Counted from the first letter of the stretch, positions 1-9,151 are shown. The stretch: 64,000 nucleotides of DNA from Flavobacterium jejuense (GCF_006491595.2 NZ_VEVQ02000009.1:1-64000), one strand, 5' to 3'. Notes: generated from the letters alone by a model not told the origin. Numbers and translations: made by a program.

Positions 1-907
1 TTGTTCGTCTAACTATACTTTAATAAGAACTTGGACTGCAACGGATGCTTGTGGAAATATCGCTACAGATTCGCAAACTATTACTATTCAAGATACTACA
101 GCTCCAACATTGGTTACACCATTGAGTTCAGTTTTAAATGTAATTTGTTCAGATATCCCTATCATTCCACAATTAGAATTTATTGATAATTGTTCTACAA
201 CTGTAACTATTAGTTTTGATGAAGAAATTACTACAATTTCTTCTAACGAATATATTATAATTAGAGAATGGTTAGTAAGCGATTTATGTGGAAATAGTGA
301 TTTATTTACCCAAACTATAAACGTAACTAATAATCCTATAATTATTAGAATTCCTTTTGATATATGTACTGATGATATAGCTACAGATTTATTTTTATTA
401 CTAGATACTACAATTCCTACAAATGGGGAATGGATTGATGTTTCTAATTCTGGTGGATTAAATAATTCTATATTTGATCCAATGAACTTAAGTCTTGGAA
501 ATTATATTATTCAATACTTAGTTACTGAGACAAACAGTAATTGCCCTTCAGTTTATGAAATTATAATTAATTTAAATGATGATTGTGTTGTATTACCTGC
601 TTGTGAAATAACCATTTATAATGCTGTCTCTCCAAATAACGATAATTTAAATGATTTCTTTTTTGTTGATGGAATTGAATGTTATACCAATAATTCAATT
701 GAAATTTATAACCGATGGGGAATTTTAGTCTTTGAAACCAATAATTATAACAATGAAAACAATGCTTTTAAAGGCTATTCACATGGAAGAACAACAATAA
801 CACAAAATGAAAAGCTACCCAATGGAACTTATTTTTATGTTTTAAAATACATTGATGCTGAAAATAATACGAATGATAAAACAGGTTATTTATATTTGAA
901 TCAATAA
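1..907 (+). CDS. C-terminal part of a T9SS type B sorting-domain (CHU_C) surface protein
   Basis: The frame is open from the first bases of the window, so the gene starts upstream and only the last ~300 residues are seen. The first part is Ser/Thr/Asp-rich with an 'ITIQDTTAP' repeat linker of the kind found in large flavobacterial adhesins. The last ~95 residues match the gliding-motility-associated C-terminal domain: 'AVSPNNDNLNDFF', then 'IEIYNRWGILVFE', 'LPNGTYFYVLKY' and a terminal 'GYLYLNQ'. This domain directs export by the type IX secretion system and anchoring with a PorP/SprF partner, and such a partner is the next gene. The protein is inferred to be large, secreted and cell-surface bound; its binding target is unknown. 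Confidence 0.85.
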   Translation, partial: CSSNYTLIRTWTATDACGNIATDSQTITIQDTTAPTLVTPLSSVLNVICSDIPIIPQLEFIDNCSTTVTISFDEEITTISSNEYIIIREWLVSDLCGNSDLFTQTINVTNNPIIIRIPFDICTDDIATDLFLLLDTTIPTNGEWIDVSNSGGLNNSIFDPMNLSLGNYIIQYLVTETNSNCPSVYEIIINLNDDCVVLPACEITIYNAVSPNNDNLNDFFFVDGIECYTNNSIEIYNRWGILVFETNNYNNENNAFKGYSHGRTTITQNEKLPNGTYFYVLKYIDAENNTNDKTGYLYLNQ

Positions 908-928
908 TAATACTATTACTACTAACTC

Positions 929-1837
929 ATGAGAAAAAAACTATATATCCTATATTTAACTCTATTTTCTACTTTTTCATATTCACAACAAGATTCTCAA
1001 TATACACAGTATATGTACAATACTATTAATATTAATCCTGCTTATGCTGGAAGTAGAGATATATTAAGTGCTTTCTTGTTACATAGAAATCAATGGGTAG
1101 GTCTTGATGGTGCTCCAGTTACTAATAATTTTTCTATAAATATTCCATTAGGAATAAGTAATTTTGGGCTTGGATTATCGTTTATTAATGATAAAATTGG
1201 ACCAACTGTAGAAAACTCTATTTCAGCAGATATTTCTTATTTTGTTCCTATTTCAGAAAACTTTAAATTATCTCTTGGAATAAAAGGAACAGCTAATTTA
1301 TTTAATTTAGATGTTAATAAATTGAATATCTACAATCAAAATGATCCAAAATTTCAAAATATAAATACTGAGTTTTCTCCAAATATGGGTGCTGGTCTTT
1401 ATCTATTTTCTGATAAAACTTATTTCGGATTATCTATTCCAAATATATTTGAAACAAGTAATTATGATGATAATTTGGTAGCTATTACAAAACAAAAAAT
1501 GCATTATTATTTTATAGCAGGTCATGTTTTTGATTTTAGTGAAAGTTTAAAATTCAAGCCCGCTTTATTAACCAAAATAGTTGAAGGTGCTCCATTACAA
1601 GCTGATATTACTGCTAATTTCTTAATAAATGATAAATTAACATTAGGAGCTGCATATAGATGGAGTGCAGCTATTAGTGGATTAATTGGTTTTCAAATTT
1701 CAAGATCATGGTTTATAGGCTATGGTTATGATGCTGAAACTACCCGTTTAAGTAATTATAATTCTGGATCTCATGAACTATTTTTACGATACGAAATAAA
1801 TACAAGAAACAGAATTACATCTCCAAGATTTTTTTAA
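929..1837 (+). CDS. PorP/SprF family type IX secretion outer-membrane protein
   Basis: 302 residues with an N-terminal signal peptide cleaved near 'FSYSQQ'. The mature start 'DSQYTQYMYNTININPAYAGSRD' region is the family signature, followed by alternating hydrophobic beta-strand segments to the C-terminus as in an outer-membrane beta-barrel. PorP/SprF proteins accompany type B sorting-domain cargo and are needed for its secretion or surface attachment. The gene lies 21 bp after the CHU_C gene and 11 bp before an OmpA-family gene, the usual three-gene order in Flavobacteriia, so one operon is likely. Length is normal for the family. Confidence 0.88.
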   Translation: MRKKLYILYLTLFSTFSYSQQDSQYTQYMYNTININPAYAGSRDILSAFLLHRNQWVGLDGAPVTNNFSINIPLGISNFGLGLSFINDKIGPTVENSISADISYFVPISENFKLSLGIKGTANLFNLDVNKLNIYNQNDPKFQNINTEFSPNMGAGLYLFSDKTYFGLSIPNIFETSNYDDNLVAITKQKMHYYFIAGHVFDFSESLKFKPALLTKIVEGAPLQADITANFLINDKLTLGAAYRWSAAISGLIGFQISRSWFIGYGYDAETTRLSNYNSGSHELFLRYEINTRNRITSPRFF

Positions 1838-1848
1838 AGATTAAACAT

Positions 1849-3768
1849 ATGAAAAAAACATTTACCCTCCTATGCATTATTTTTTACCTGCTTGGAAATG
1901 CACAAAGTTTAAAACTAGCTATAGCGGATAAAAAATATGAGAAATACTCCTATATAGACGCCATTAAGATTTATGAAAAAGTCGCAAATAAAGGACATAA
2001 ATCCGCAGAATTATTCAAAAGGTTAGGTAATTCTTACTATTTTAATAGTGAACTAGAAAAATCTGTGAAATGGTATAAGGAACTATTTGATTTAAATACT
2101 GAAGTAGAACCAGAATATTATTATCGTTATTCACAATCTTTAAAATCAATTGAAGAATATGACAAAGCAAATGTTTATTTAGAATTATTTAATCAAAAAA
2201 CAAATGATTCTAGAGGAAATGAGTTTGAAGAAAACAAAAATTATATCAAAGATTTATCAGAAGATTCTGGAAAGTATTTCGTTAAAAAAACTACTATAAA
2301 TTCAAAATATTATGATTTTGGTCCTTCTTTTTATGGTGATAAAATTATTTTTACTTCTTCTAGACCTGATAAAGTCTTAGTAAAAAAAGTACATAATTGG
2401 ACTGATCAAAATTTTACTGACTTATACATTTCCTCTCTAAATGAAGATAATACTCTAACAGAACCAGAAAATTTCTCAACCACTGTTAATTCAAAATTTA
2501 ATGAATCTTCTGCTATTTTTACAAAAGATGGTAAAGAAATGTATTTTACTAGAAATAATTATTTAGAAGGCAAAAAAGGAAGAGACAAAGGAATGGATAA
2601 GGAAAGGACAACACTCATAAAAATTTACAAAGCTAGTTTAGTAGATGGAGAATGGTCTAATTTTAAGGAATTGCCTTTTAATAGTGACTTATACAGTACG
2701 GCACATCCATCATTAAGCATAGATGAAAAAACACTTTATTTTTCTTCTGATAGACCAGGTACTTTAGGAGGTGCTGATATTTTTAAAGTTTCAATAGATA
2801 GTAATGATAAATATGGAGAGCCTGAAAACTTAGGTTCTATAATTAATACTGAAGGTCGAGAATCATTCCCTTTCATTGGTCCGGATGGAACACTATATTT
2901 TGCATCTGATGGCCATTTAGGACTAGGTGGTTTAGATATTTTTGAATCTAAATACAAAGACAATTCGTTTCAAAAGCCAAAAAATATTGGGAAACCTATA
3001 AATAGTTCAAAAGATGATTTTGGTTTCATAATCAATACCCAAAAAAATGGCTATTTCACATCTAGTAGAAATGGAGGGCTAGGTTTTGATGATATTTATA
3101 AATTTACTATTTGTAGTAATTCATTGATTGGAATAGTAACCGATTTAAAAACAAATGAAATTCTACCAAATTCGACAGTTATTTTATTTGATGAAAATAT
3201 GAAAGAAATTAGTACCATAAAAACAAATGATAAAGCACAATATTCTTTTGAAATTGATTGTAGTAAAAAATACTTCATTAGAGCTATAAAAGAAGAATAC
3301 GAAACTGTTGAAAAACCTGTTACATCAAATAATAAAAATGGAAAAATTGAACTAAATATAACGTTAGACAAAAATATAATTCCATTTGAAATAGGAACTG
3401 ATCTAGCCAAAGTTTTTAATATAAGTCTAATTTATTTTGATTTAGATAAATCTAACATTCGTCCAGATGCAGCAAGAGATATTCAAAAAGTGATTGAAGT
3501 GATGAAAGAATATCCGAAAATGCACGTTGACATTCGTTCTCATACCGATAGTAGACAAACACATAAATATAATGAAGGCTTATCAGATCGAAGAGCTAAA
3601 TCTACTTTAGAATTCATGGTTGCTAATGGAATAGAAAGAGAGAGACTTACTGCAAAAGGCTTTGGAGAAACTGAGTTAATTAATGAATGTTCTGATGGAG
3701 TTCCATGTAGCGAAGAAGAACATCAAAAAAATAGAAGAAGTGAATTTATTGTAGCAAAAATAGAATAA
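1849..3768 (+). CDS. OmpA-family protein with TPR, PD40 and carboxypeptidase-regulatory domains (PorE-like)
   Basis: 639 residues. A signal peptide (~1-18) precedes TPR-like helices (~25-130), a WD40/PD40 beta-propeller region (~150-420, repeated 'SSDRPGTLGGADIF', 'ASDGHLGLGGLDIF' and 'SSRNGGLGFDDIY' blades), a carboxypeptidase-regulatory-like domain (~430-510) and a C-terminal OmpA peptidoglycan-binding domain starting at 'IYFDLDKSNIRPDA' with 'HTDSR' and 'NRRSEF' motifs. The architecture is that of PorE-like proteins thought to tie T9SS components to the cell wall. As the third gene of the triad it probably anchors the PorP/SprF-CHU_C assembly in the periplasm; that specific role is inferred from family and context. 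Confidence 0.85.
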   Translation: MKKTFTLLCIIFYLLGNAQSLKLAIADKKYEKYSYIDAIKIYEKVANKGHKSAELFKRLGNSYYFNSELEKSVKWYKELFDLNTEVEPEYYYRYSQSLKSIEEYDKANVYLELFNQKTNDSRGNEFEENKNYIKDLSEDSGKYFVKKTTINSKYYDFGPSFYGDKIIFTSSRPDKVLVKKVHNWTDQNFTDLYISSLNEDNTLTEPENFSTTVNSKFNESSAIFTKDGKEMYFTRNNYLEGKKGRDKGMDKERTTLIKIYKASLVDGEWSNFKELPFNSDLYSTAHPSLSIDEKTLYFSSDRPGTLGGADIFKVSIDSNDKYGEPENLGSIINTEGRESFPFIGPDGTLYFASDGHLGLGGLDIFESKYKDNSFQKPKNIGKPINSSKDDFGFIINTQKNGYFTSSRNGGLGFDDIYKFTICSNSLIGIVTDLKTNEILPNSTVILFDENMKEISTIKTNDKAQYSFEIDCSKKYFIRAIKEEYETVEKPVTSNNKNGKIELNITLDKNIIPFEIGTDLAKVFNISLIYFDLDKSNIRPDAARDIQKVIEVMKEYPKMHVDIRSHTDSRQTHKYNEGLSDRRAKSTLEFMVANGIERERLTAKGFGETELINECSDGVPCSEEEHQKNRRSEFIVAKIE

Positions 3769-3797
3769 TATTTATTTCAAAAAAGACATAAAAAAAA

Positions 3798-3828
3798 GGC
3801 ATTACGTTGGCGGTAGTAATGCCTTTTT
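3798..3828. terminator. Bidirectional rho-independent terminator
   Basis: GGCATTAC and GTAATGCC form an 8-bp stem around a 10-base loop, with a T run on the plus side and an A run on the other. It sits between the converging OmpA and CAP-domain genes and can stop both transcripts. Confidence 0.85.
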
Positions 3829-3829
3829 A

Positions 3830-3852
3830 ACAAACAAATAAACAAACATGAA
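3830..3852. repeat. Direct repeat copy 1, just after a hairpin
   Basis: These 23 bases recur exactly at 4602-4624. Both copies follow directly on a terminator-like hairpin and both end in an ATG context on the plus strand. The two copies bracket the CAP lipoprotein gene. Confidence 0.8.
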
Positions 3853-3857
3853 GTTTT

Positions 3858-4352
3858 CTATTTCTTAATATACATATTTGTATAATATTTTTTATTATTG
3901 GAATCCGTTTTTACTGAGATTCCAAAATGTGTATAATCTCCTAAAATTACAGCCTTATGTTCTTGGCTGTTAATCCAAGCATTCATTGCTGCTTGTGTTG
4001 TTGCATAACCATAGGCTACATTTTCACCAACTTTAACAGCTCCTAAAACAATCTCAAAATTAGACTTTCTTTGTGAAAATCCATCATGATTTACTTGTTG
4101 AGTAGCTATCATGTAATCATTATGCTCACCTCCTTTGAATGAAATGTGCTCTATTATTTCTAAAGCATTTAATCCATTCTCAACTCTATAAGCATTAACC
4201 ATATCTAATAATTCTAATTCACTTGGTGAATGAGAATAATTTTTAGATGTCTCAATCTCATTAGAATCTAAATTTTCAGTATTTGAAGAACATGCGGTTA
4301 ATAAAGTAATTGTAAGCAATAGGGCAAAAAGGATTACAATTTTTTTATTCAT
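3858..4352 (-). CDS. CAP-domain (SCP/PR-1-like) lipoprotein
   Basis: 164 residues. The N-terminus is a lipoprotein signal with lipobox 'LTAC' (Cys21) followed by a Ser/Asn-rich linker. From about residue 44 it is a CAP domain: 'LLDMVNAYRVENGL', 'HNDYMI', 'VGENVAYG', 'AWINSQEHKAVILGDYTHFGI'. The family includes extracytoplasmic proteins of unsettled function in bacteria; a cell-envelope role is likely. The gene stands alone, with terminators on both sides and a long AT-rich upstream region carrying paired ATCGAT sites. Parts of its surroundings, including a short stretch like its own signal-peptide coding region, recur upstream in decayed form. Confidence 0.8.
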   Translation of the reverse strand: MNKKIVILFALLLTITLLTACSSNTENLDSNEIETSKNYSHSPSELELLDMVNAYRVENGLNALEIIEHISFKGGEHNDYMIATQQVNHDGFSQRKSNFEIVLGAVKVGENVAYGYATTQAAMNAWINSQEHKAVILGDYTHFGISVKTDSNNKKYYTNMYIKK

Positions 4353-4572
4353 GAGCCAAAATATTAATTTTTAGTTATCATTCATGAAATATGATTTGGT
4401 TCATAAATAATTACATGACAAATGTACAACAAAATCGATTATATGCAAATAAAATCGATGAAATACACTAAAATTTAACATTTAAAAGAATGAAAAGTAC
4501 TTTTAGTAAGTAAAAAACTATATTTTTCTTACAATTTTTATAAATACATATAAAAACTGTAAGTCAAAAAAA

Positions 4573-4601
4573 AACATTATTCTGGGAGAATAATGTTTTT
4601 T
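4573..4601. terminator. Terminator-like hairpin
   Basis: AACATTATTCT and AGAATAATGTT form an 11-bp perfect stem around GGG, with an A run before and a T run after. No gene ends immediately next to it, which fits the view that it belonged to a lost gene copy. Confidence 0.7.
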
Positions 4602-4624
4602 ACAAACAAATAAACAAACATGAA
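4602..4624. repeat. Direct repeat copy 2, just after a hairpin
   Basis: Exact copy of the 23 bases at 3830-3852, again following a hairpin. On plus it leads into a 23-codon reading frame starting at the ATG near 4620, probably without meaning. Confidence 0.8.
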
Positions 4625-4830
4625 AAATTTATATATCTATAAATATTTTTATATAAAATTTATACGATTTAGGGCAAAAAGGTATAAATAAACTTTTGTT
4701 ATCAAACCTATATGTTATTTAGAAAAATATCATAACATATTCACAGTACAAATATACAACATAATCGATAAAAAACAAATAAAATCGATAAAAAACATTA
4801 AATTTTAACATATTTAATCGATTTAACAGT

Positions 4831-5475
4831 TTACGGGGATAATCTATCAATATTCCAATAGTATTTTTCTGACAATTTGTATCTTATTCTATCATGAAGT
4901 CGATTAGGTCTTCCTTGCCAAAACTCAACTTCGATAGGTTTTACTAAAAAACCACCCCAAAAGTCTGGCCTAGGAATCTCTTTTGATTGGTATTCTATTT
5001 CTAATTCTTTTAATTCATTTTCTAAATAATCTCTATTAGGAATAATTTCACTTTGATTTGATACTAATGCTCCCAATTGGCTTCCAACAGGTCTTGATGC
5101 AAAATAATTATCAGAAATAGCTGTACTTGTTTTCTCTGCAATACCTTTAATAATTACTTGACGTTCCATAGAATGCCAAAAAAAAGACAAACAGATTTTT
5201 GGGTTTTCTAAAATAGCTTTCCCTTTTTCCGAATTATAATTGGTAAAAAATATAAAACCTTCTTCATTGAATTTTTTTAAAAGCACTACTCTACTTTTTG
5301 GAAAACCATCTAATCCATTTGTAGCTACAGTCATTGCATTTACTTCATCGACTCCTCCAAAATCTTCAACCTCATGAAACCATCTATTAAATAAGTTAAT
5401 AGGATCTTCTGGAATACTGGATTCTAAAAGTTCACTTTTTTCGTATGATTTTCTATAGTTACTTAAATCTGACAT
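4831..5475 (-). CDS. pdxH: Pyridoxamine 5'-phosphate oxidase
   Basis: 214 residues, the usual length. It oxidises pyridoxine or pyridoxamine 5'-phosphate to pyridoxal 5'-phosphate using FMN, in the cytoplasm. Seen in order: 'NAMTVATNGLDGFPKSRVVLLK' region, 'FFTNYNSEKGKAI', 'SFFWHSMERQVIIKG', 'SRPVGSQLGALVSNQS', 'PDFWGGFLVKPIEVEFWQG' and the family-typical end 'NRLHDRIRY...WNIDRLSP'. All substrate- and FMN-contact blocks are present. It is monocistronic, with gene-poor DNA on both sides. Confidence 0.95.
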   Translation of the reverse strand: MSDLSNYRKSYEKSELLESSIPEDPINLFNRWFHEVEDFGGVDEVNAMTVATNGLDGFPKSRVVLLKKFNEEGFIFFTNYNSEKGKAILENPKICLSFFWHSMERQVIIKGIAEKTSTAISDNYFASRPVGSQLGALVSNQSEIIPNRDYLENELKELEIEYQSKEIPRPDFWGGFLVKPIEVEFWQGRPNRLHDRIRYKLSEKYYWNIDRLSP

Positions 5476-5540
5476 GTTTTCTAGTTATACTACAAAGTTA
5501 CTAACTTGATTTTAAAATATAATAAACAAATACTAAAATG

Positions 5541-5622
5541 GTTACAATCTAGCCCTGATAGAAGAGAAAATCCTTTTTTTAAATTTTGAAAACTTAAAAA
5601 AAGATTGTAACGAATAGCAGGA
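5541..5622. repeat. Intergenic repeat copy A with conserved blocks and 10-bp inverted repeat
   Basis: GTTACAATCT (5541) and AGATTGTAAC (5602) are a perfect inverted repeat. They enclose AGCCCTGATAG, ATCC, a T run and a matching A run, and GAATAGCAGGA follows. The same block order (AGCCCTGATAG, ATCC, T run, A-rich/AAGAT, GATAGCAGGA) recurs on the other strand at 22139-22236. Confidence 0.65.
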
Positions 5623-5735
5623 AATACCTTTACAAATAAATCCAAAAGTGTAGCTCCTTACAGAAGTTAATGATTTACTTTTTCTTCTTTGTAAAAAAAC
5701 GAAATAAAAACTTAATGATTTTTACAAAATAAGTT

Positions 5736-6641
5736 TCAGAGTTTGATTTCTTTTCCATCATCTGCTAATATTATATTATCAAAAATAGTTTGTGCCTCTT
5801 CTTTAAACAATTCTATATTGCCATATCGAGTAGAATAATGTCCCATGACTAACGTTTTTGCATTTGCTTTTTTTGCTATGGTTGCAGCTTGTTTGGCTGT
5901 TGTGTGCATAGTTTTATCAGCTAAATGCGCTTCTGTTTCTAAAAAAGTAGATTCATGATATAATGTATCTACACCTTCGATTATAGGCAATATTGTTTCG
6001 TTGTAAACTGTATCACTACAAAATGCATAACTCCTTTCTGGTTCAGGATTGAAACTTAATAAATTATTTGAAACTAGGGTTCCATCTTCTAAAGTAATAT
6101 CTCCACCAGATTTTATTTTTTGATAATAACAGGTTTCAATATTATACTTTTCTACAGCTTCTATATTTAATTTTCTTTTACTGTTTTTTTCTTTAAAAAG
6201 ATACCCATTAGTATAAATTCTATGTTTTAATGGAATCGTTTTTACGATAACTTTTTCATCTTCAAAAACAATTTCACTTTCTGTAGATTCTAATTCGTGA
6301 AAGTACAAATTATATCCTGTGTATGACCCAGAAGCTTTTAATTGCATCAAGATGAGTTCTTTAATTCCTTTTGGTCCATAGACATGTAAGTCATTTACTC
6401 TATTGAGTAGCATAAAAGTGGAAATAAGACCTACTAAACCGTAAAAATGATCTCCATGGAGATGGGAAATAAAAATATGATTAATTCTAGAAAATTTAAT
6501 TTTATGCTTTCTTAACTGTACTTGTGTGCCTTCTCCACAATCTATAAGAAACATCTGATTTTTGATTTCTAAAACCTGTGAAGTTGGATTTGTAATTGTT
6601 CTAGGTGTAGCTGCATAACAGCCTAATATGGTTAATTTCAT
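5736..6641 (-). CDS. rnz: Ribonuclease Z (tRNA 3'-processing endonuclease)
   Basis: 301 residues, metallo-beta-lactamase fold. The zinc motif 'HLHGDH' is at ~60-65 and further metal ligands are seen in 'CSDTVYNE' and 'MGHYSTRY', with the exosite region near the middle. It removes 3' trailers from tRNA precursors, which matters where CCA is not encoded. It is the last of four genes in the same direction (pyrR, pyrB, a 110-residue protein, rnz) with gaps of 26 to 70 bp. Length and motifs are complete. Confidence 0.93.
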   Translation of the reverse strand: MKLTILGCYAATPRTITNPTSQVLEIKNQMFLIDCGEGTQVQLRKHKIKFSRINHIFISHLHGDHFYGLVGLISTFMLLNRVNDLHVYGPKGIKELILMQLKASGSYTGYNLYFHELESTESEIVFEDEKVIVKTIPLKHRIYTNGYLFKEKNSKRKLNIEAVEKYNIETCYYQKIKSGGDITLEDGTLVSNNLLSFNPEPERSYAFCSDTVYNETILPIIEGVDTLYHESTFLETEAHLADKTMHTTAKQAATIAKKANAKTLVMGHYSTRYGNIELFKEEAQTIFDNIILADDGKEIKL

Positions 6642-6697
6642 TTTTTTCGTGTTCAGTCACAGTATTCAGTTATAATAACTGAAAGAAGTAATCTGTA

Positions 6698-7030
6698 TTA
6701 AAATCCTAAGTCGCGTTCAATTTCTTCCATTTCAATAATATCATGAGCTTCTAAAAGGGATGGAACTACTGTTAAATATTCAGGCACTTCATCAAATTCA
6801 AGTTCATCCACTACAATTACGAATGACTTTTTTGATTTCGTGTGTTGCTTGGCTAAATTTTTAAAATTTATGACATCCTTTACGGTTACTTTTTTATCGT
6901 GTGAGAGATCTAAAATTAAATTTTGATCTTTGTAAGATGCATATTGATTCGAAATATTTTCTATAAAAGCAACTAAATCTCCTTTTGTTTCTTTCAGTAC
7001 GGTTGTATGTCCTTTTTTGTCTACTTTCAT
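6698..7030 (-). CDS. Conserved 110-residue protein between pyrB and rnz, possible STAS-like fold
   Basis: 110 residues, acidic C-terminus, no signal peptide or membrane segment. The alternating pattern 'NLILDLSHDKKVTVKDVINFKNLAKQHTKSKKSFVIVVDELEFDEVPEYLTVVPSLLEAHDIIEMEEIERDLG' (read as beta-alpha units) resembles a small STAS-type fold, but no phosphorylation serine motif is evident. I know this gene as a frequent neighbour of rnz in Flavobacteriia; its function is not established. Co-transcription with rnz and pyrB is likely from spacing. Confidence 0.7.
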   Translation of the reverse strand: MKVDKKGHTTVLKETKGDLVAFIENISNQYASYKDQNLILDLSHDKKVTVKDVINFKNLAKQHTKSKKSFVIVVDELEFDEVPEYLTVVPSLLEAHDIIEMEEIERDLGF

Positions 7031-7073
7031 AATAGTATTGTATTTTTAAGAAGCTTATTTAATTTAAAAAGTG

Positions 7074-8003
7074 TTATTGTTTAATTTTGCTTGCTAATAA
7101 ATAGATAACTGCCATTCTAACAGCTACTCCATTTTCTACTTGATTTAAAATAACCGATTGTTGAGAATCAGCTACATCTGAAGTTATTTCTACGCCTCTA
7201 TTAATCGGTCCAGGATGCATGATGACAACTTCTTTATCCAGCGAATTTAATAACTCTTTGGTTACACCATATTGTTGGGCATATTCTCTTGTAGAAGGGA
7301 AATAATTCACATCTAAACGTTCATTTTGAACGCGAAGCATATTAGCTACATCTGCCCATTCTAAAGCTGTTCTTAAATTAGGCTCTACTTTTACACCTAA
7401 AGATTCTATATATTTAGGAATTAATGTTTTTGGTCCACATACTTTTACTTCTGCTCCTTGCATTTGTAGCGCAAATATATTAGATAAGGCTACTCGAGAA
7501 TGAAGAATATCTCCTACTATTACAATCTTTTTTCCGGAAACATCTCCTAATTTTTCTCTAATAGTATAACTATCTAATAAGGCTTGTGTTGGATGTTCAT
7601 GAGCACCGTCACCAGCGTTTACTATACTAGCTTTTACGTTTTGCGAAAGAAAGTGTGCAGCTCCTGGACTACTATGACGCATAACCACCATATCAACTTT
7701 CATCGATAAGATATTATTTACCGTATCTATTAATGTTTCTCCTTTTTTAACAGATGATTGAGCCGCTGAAAAACTAATCACATCGGCAGATAATCTTTTT
7801 TGTGCCAATTCAAAAGACAATTTTGTACGAGTACTATTTTCAAAGAAAATATTGGCTATTGTAATATCTCTTAAAGAGGGAACTTTTTTAATGGGACGAT
7901 TAATGACTTCTTTAAAATGATCGGCTGTTTCAAAGATTAAATCAATATCATTTTTATTAATATGTTTTATTCCTATTAAATGATTTACTGATAATTCTTT
8001 CAT
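7074..8003 (-). CDS. pyrB: Aspartate carbamoyltransferase catalytic subunit
   Basis: 309 residues. It catalyses carbamoyl phosphate plus aspartate to carbamoyl aspartate, the committed step of pyrimidine synthesis. The carbamoyl-phosphate loop 'FFENSTRTKLSFE' is at ~53-65, with 'VVMRHSSPGAAHFL', 'GDGAHEHPTQALLD' and the aspartate-site 'MHPGPINRGVEI'. The gene follows pyrR by 26 bp, so regulation by PyrR or with it is plausible. No pyrI regulatory subunit is adjacent, as is common outside enterobacteria. Confidence 0.95.
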   Translation of the reverse strand: MKELSVNHLIGIKHINKNDIDLIFETADHFKEVINRPIKKVPSLRDITIANIFFENSTRTKLSFELAQKRLSADVISFSAAQSSVKKGETLIDTVNNILSMKVDMVVMRHSSPGAAHFLSQNVKASIVNAGDGAHEHPTQALLDSYTIREKLGDVSGKKIVIVGDILHSRVALSNIFALQMQGAEVKVCGPKTLIPKYIESLGVKVEPNLRTALEWADVANMLRVQNERLDVNYFPSTREYAQQYGVTKELLNSLDKEVVIMHPGPINRGVEITSDVADSQQSVILNQVENGVAVRMAVIYLLASKIKQ

Positions 8004-8029
8004 TTATATTGTTGTGTTGTCGTTTGTTG

Positions 8030-8572
8030 TTATTTTTTTTGTTCTAATAAGACTAAATCTTCACCATCATTTTCTATCCATTTCACCACCACTTTTTCAT
8101 TATTAATGGCATCAACTTGACGTCCTCTATAATCGGGTTGAATTGGTAAATGACGGCTAAATCTTCGATCTATTAATGTTAGTAATTCTATCTCAGATGG
8201 TCTTCCGAAAGACTGAATAGCTGTTAATGCTGCTCTTATACTTCTTCCTGTATATAAAACATCATCTATAAAAACCACTTTCTTATCTTCAACTATAAAA
8301 TTAATTTCAGTTCTATTTGCTTCTAGAGGTTTTTCTCCTCTTCTAAAATCATCTCTAAAGAAAGTAATATCTAAAAAACCTAGCTGGACGTCTTTTATTT
8401 TATAATCTTCTTTTAATATAGCTGCTAAACGTTCTGCAAGATGTTTTCCTCTTGGCTGAATACCAATTAAAATAGTATTTGAGAAATCGAGGTGGTTTTC
8501 TATAAGTTGGCAAGCCAAACGATGTAGTATGATATTGACTTCTTTTGCAGTTAGCAATATTTTTTGACTCAT
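8030..8572 (-). CDS. pyrR: Bifunctional pyrimidine operon regulator / uracil phosphoribosyltransferase
   Basis: 180 residues, type I phosphoribosyltransferase fold. The PRPP loop 'VVFIDDVLYTGRSIRAAL' is complete, and 'IQPRGKHLAERLA' and 'RRFSRHLPIQPDYRGR' are the other expected blocks. In Bacillus PyrR attenuates pyr mRNA; in Bacteroidota the regulatory role is less clear, and I did not find an obvious attenuator in the short leader before 8572. First gene of the pyrR-pyrB-rnz set, transcribed away from the BLUF gene. Confidence 0.93.
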   Translation of the reverse strand: MSQKILLTAKEVNIILHRLACQLIENHLDFSNTILIGIQPRGKHLAERLAAILKEDYKIKDVQLGFLDITFFRDDFRRGEKPLEANRTEINFIVEDKKVVFIDDVLYTGRSIRAALTAIQSFGRPSEIELLTLIDRRFSRHLPIQPDYRGRQVDAINNEKVVVKWIENDGEDLVLLEQKK

Positions 8573-8692
8573 TGTTATGTTTTGTTTGGTGTGTAAATTT
8601 ACAATAAAATTCTCAATTTTAATTTGGTAAAAAAAACTTTTAAAATTGTAAAAAAAATCGTAACTTTAAAAAGCAATGTAACTCAGTATATT

Positions 8693-9124
8693 ATGTATCG
8701 AATCATTTATCTCAGTTCTGCTACTACCAAATTTAATAATGACGAAATTATCGCATTACTAAAGACTTCAAGGAGTAATAATGAAACCAACGGAATTACT
8801 GGTTTACTTCTTTATTCTGATGGAAATTTTTTACAAATTATAGAAGGCAAAAGAAAACCACTGCAAAAACTTTACGGAAAAATTAGTATGGATTCTAGAC
8901 ATAAGAATATCATTAAAGTATTTGAAGGTAACGTTTCCTCAAGAATTTATTCCAATTGTAAAATGGGTTTTAATAGTATTGATAGAGAATTTCATGAGAA
9001 AGGCACAATAAAAAATACCATTTATGAAAATTATAACACAGTTGTAAATAATGAAGATTCAATTGCTTCAATATTTATTGAAACATTTCTCAAATCAAGC
9101 AAAGAAAAAATCTTTATAAAATAA
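8693..9124 (+). CDS. BLUF-domain blue-light sensor protein
   Basis: 143 residues from the ATG at 8693; an in-frame TTG at 8624 would add 23 lysine-rich residues that do not belong to the fold. The BLUF domain fills residues 1-95: flavin-contacting Tyr6 in 'YRIIYLSSAT', Asn33 in 'NETNGITGLLLY' and Gln48 in 'GNFLQIIEG', the three residues of the light-induced hydrogen-bond switch. The ~45 C-terminal residues carry no recognised output domain, so it probably signals by protein contact. A marine or surface-exposed lifestyle would fit. Confidence 0.9.
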   Translation: MYRIIYLSSATTKFNNDEIIALLKTSRSNNETNGITGLLLYSDGNFLQIIEGKRKPLQKLYGKISMDSRHKNIIKVFEGNVSSRIYSNCKMGFNSIDREFHEKGTIKNTIYENYNTVVNNEDSIASIFIETFLKSSKEKIFIK

Positions 9125-9151
9125 AAAATCCCAATTAATTGGGATTTATTT

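Larger units (their letters stand above)
4353..4830. other. Gene-free 478-bp region with decayed duplication of CAP-gene flanks
   Basis: No credible gene was seen. The segments 4418-4487 and 4748-4814 are recognisably similar to each other, each with two ATCGAT boxes exactly 20 bp apart (4434 and 4454; 4764 and 4784), plus a fifth box at 4817. A 12-base stretch (AGGGCAAAAAGG) at ~4320 inside the CAP signal-peptide codons recurs at ~4672. The second unit therefore looks like a remnant of a tandem copy whose coding part has been lost. Confidence 0.55.

Noticed and set aside
2736..3410. Minus-strand frames inside the OmpA-family gene
   Set aside because: They are antisense to a clearly conserved protein and have no ribosome site or family match.
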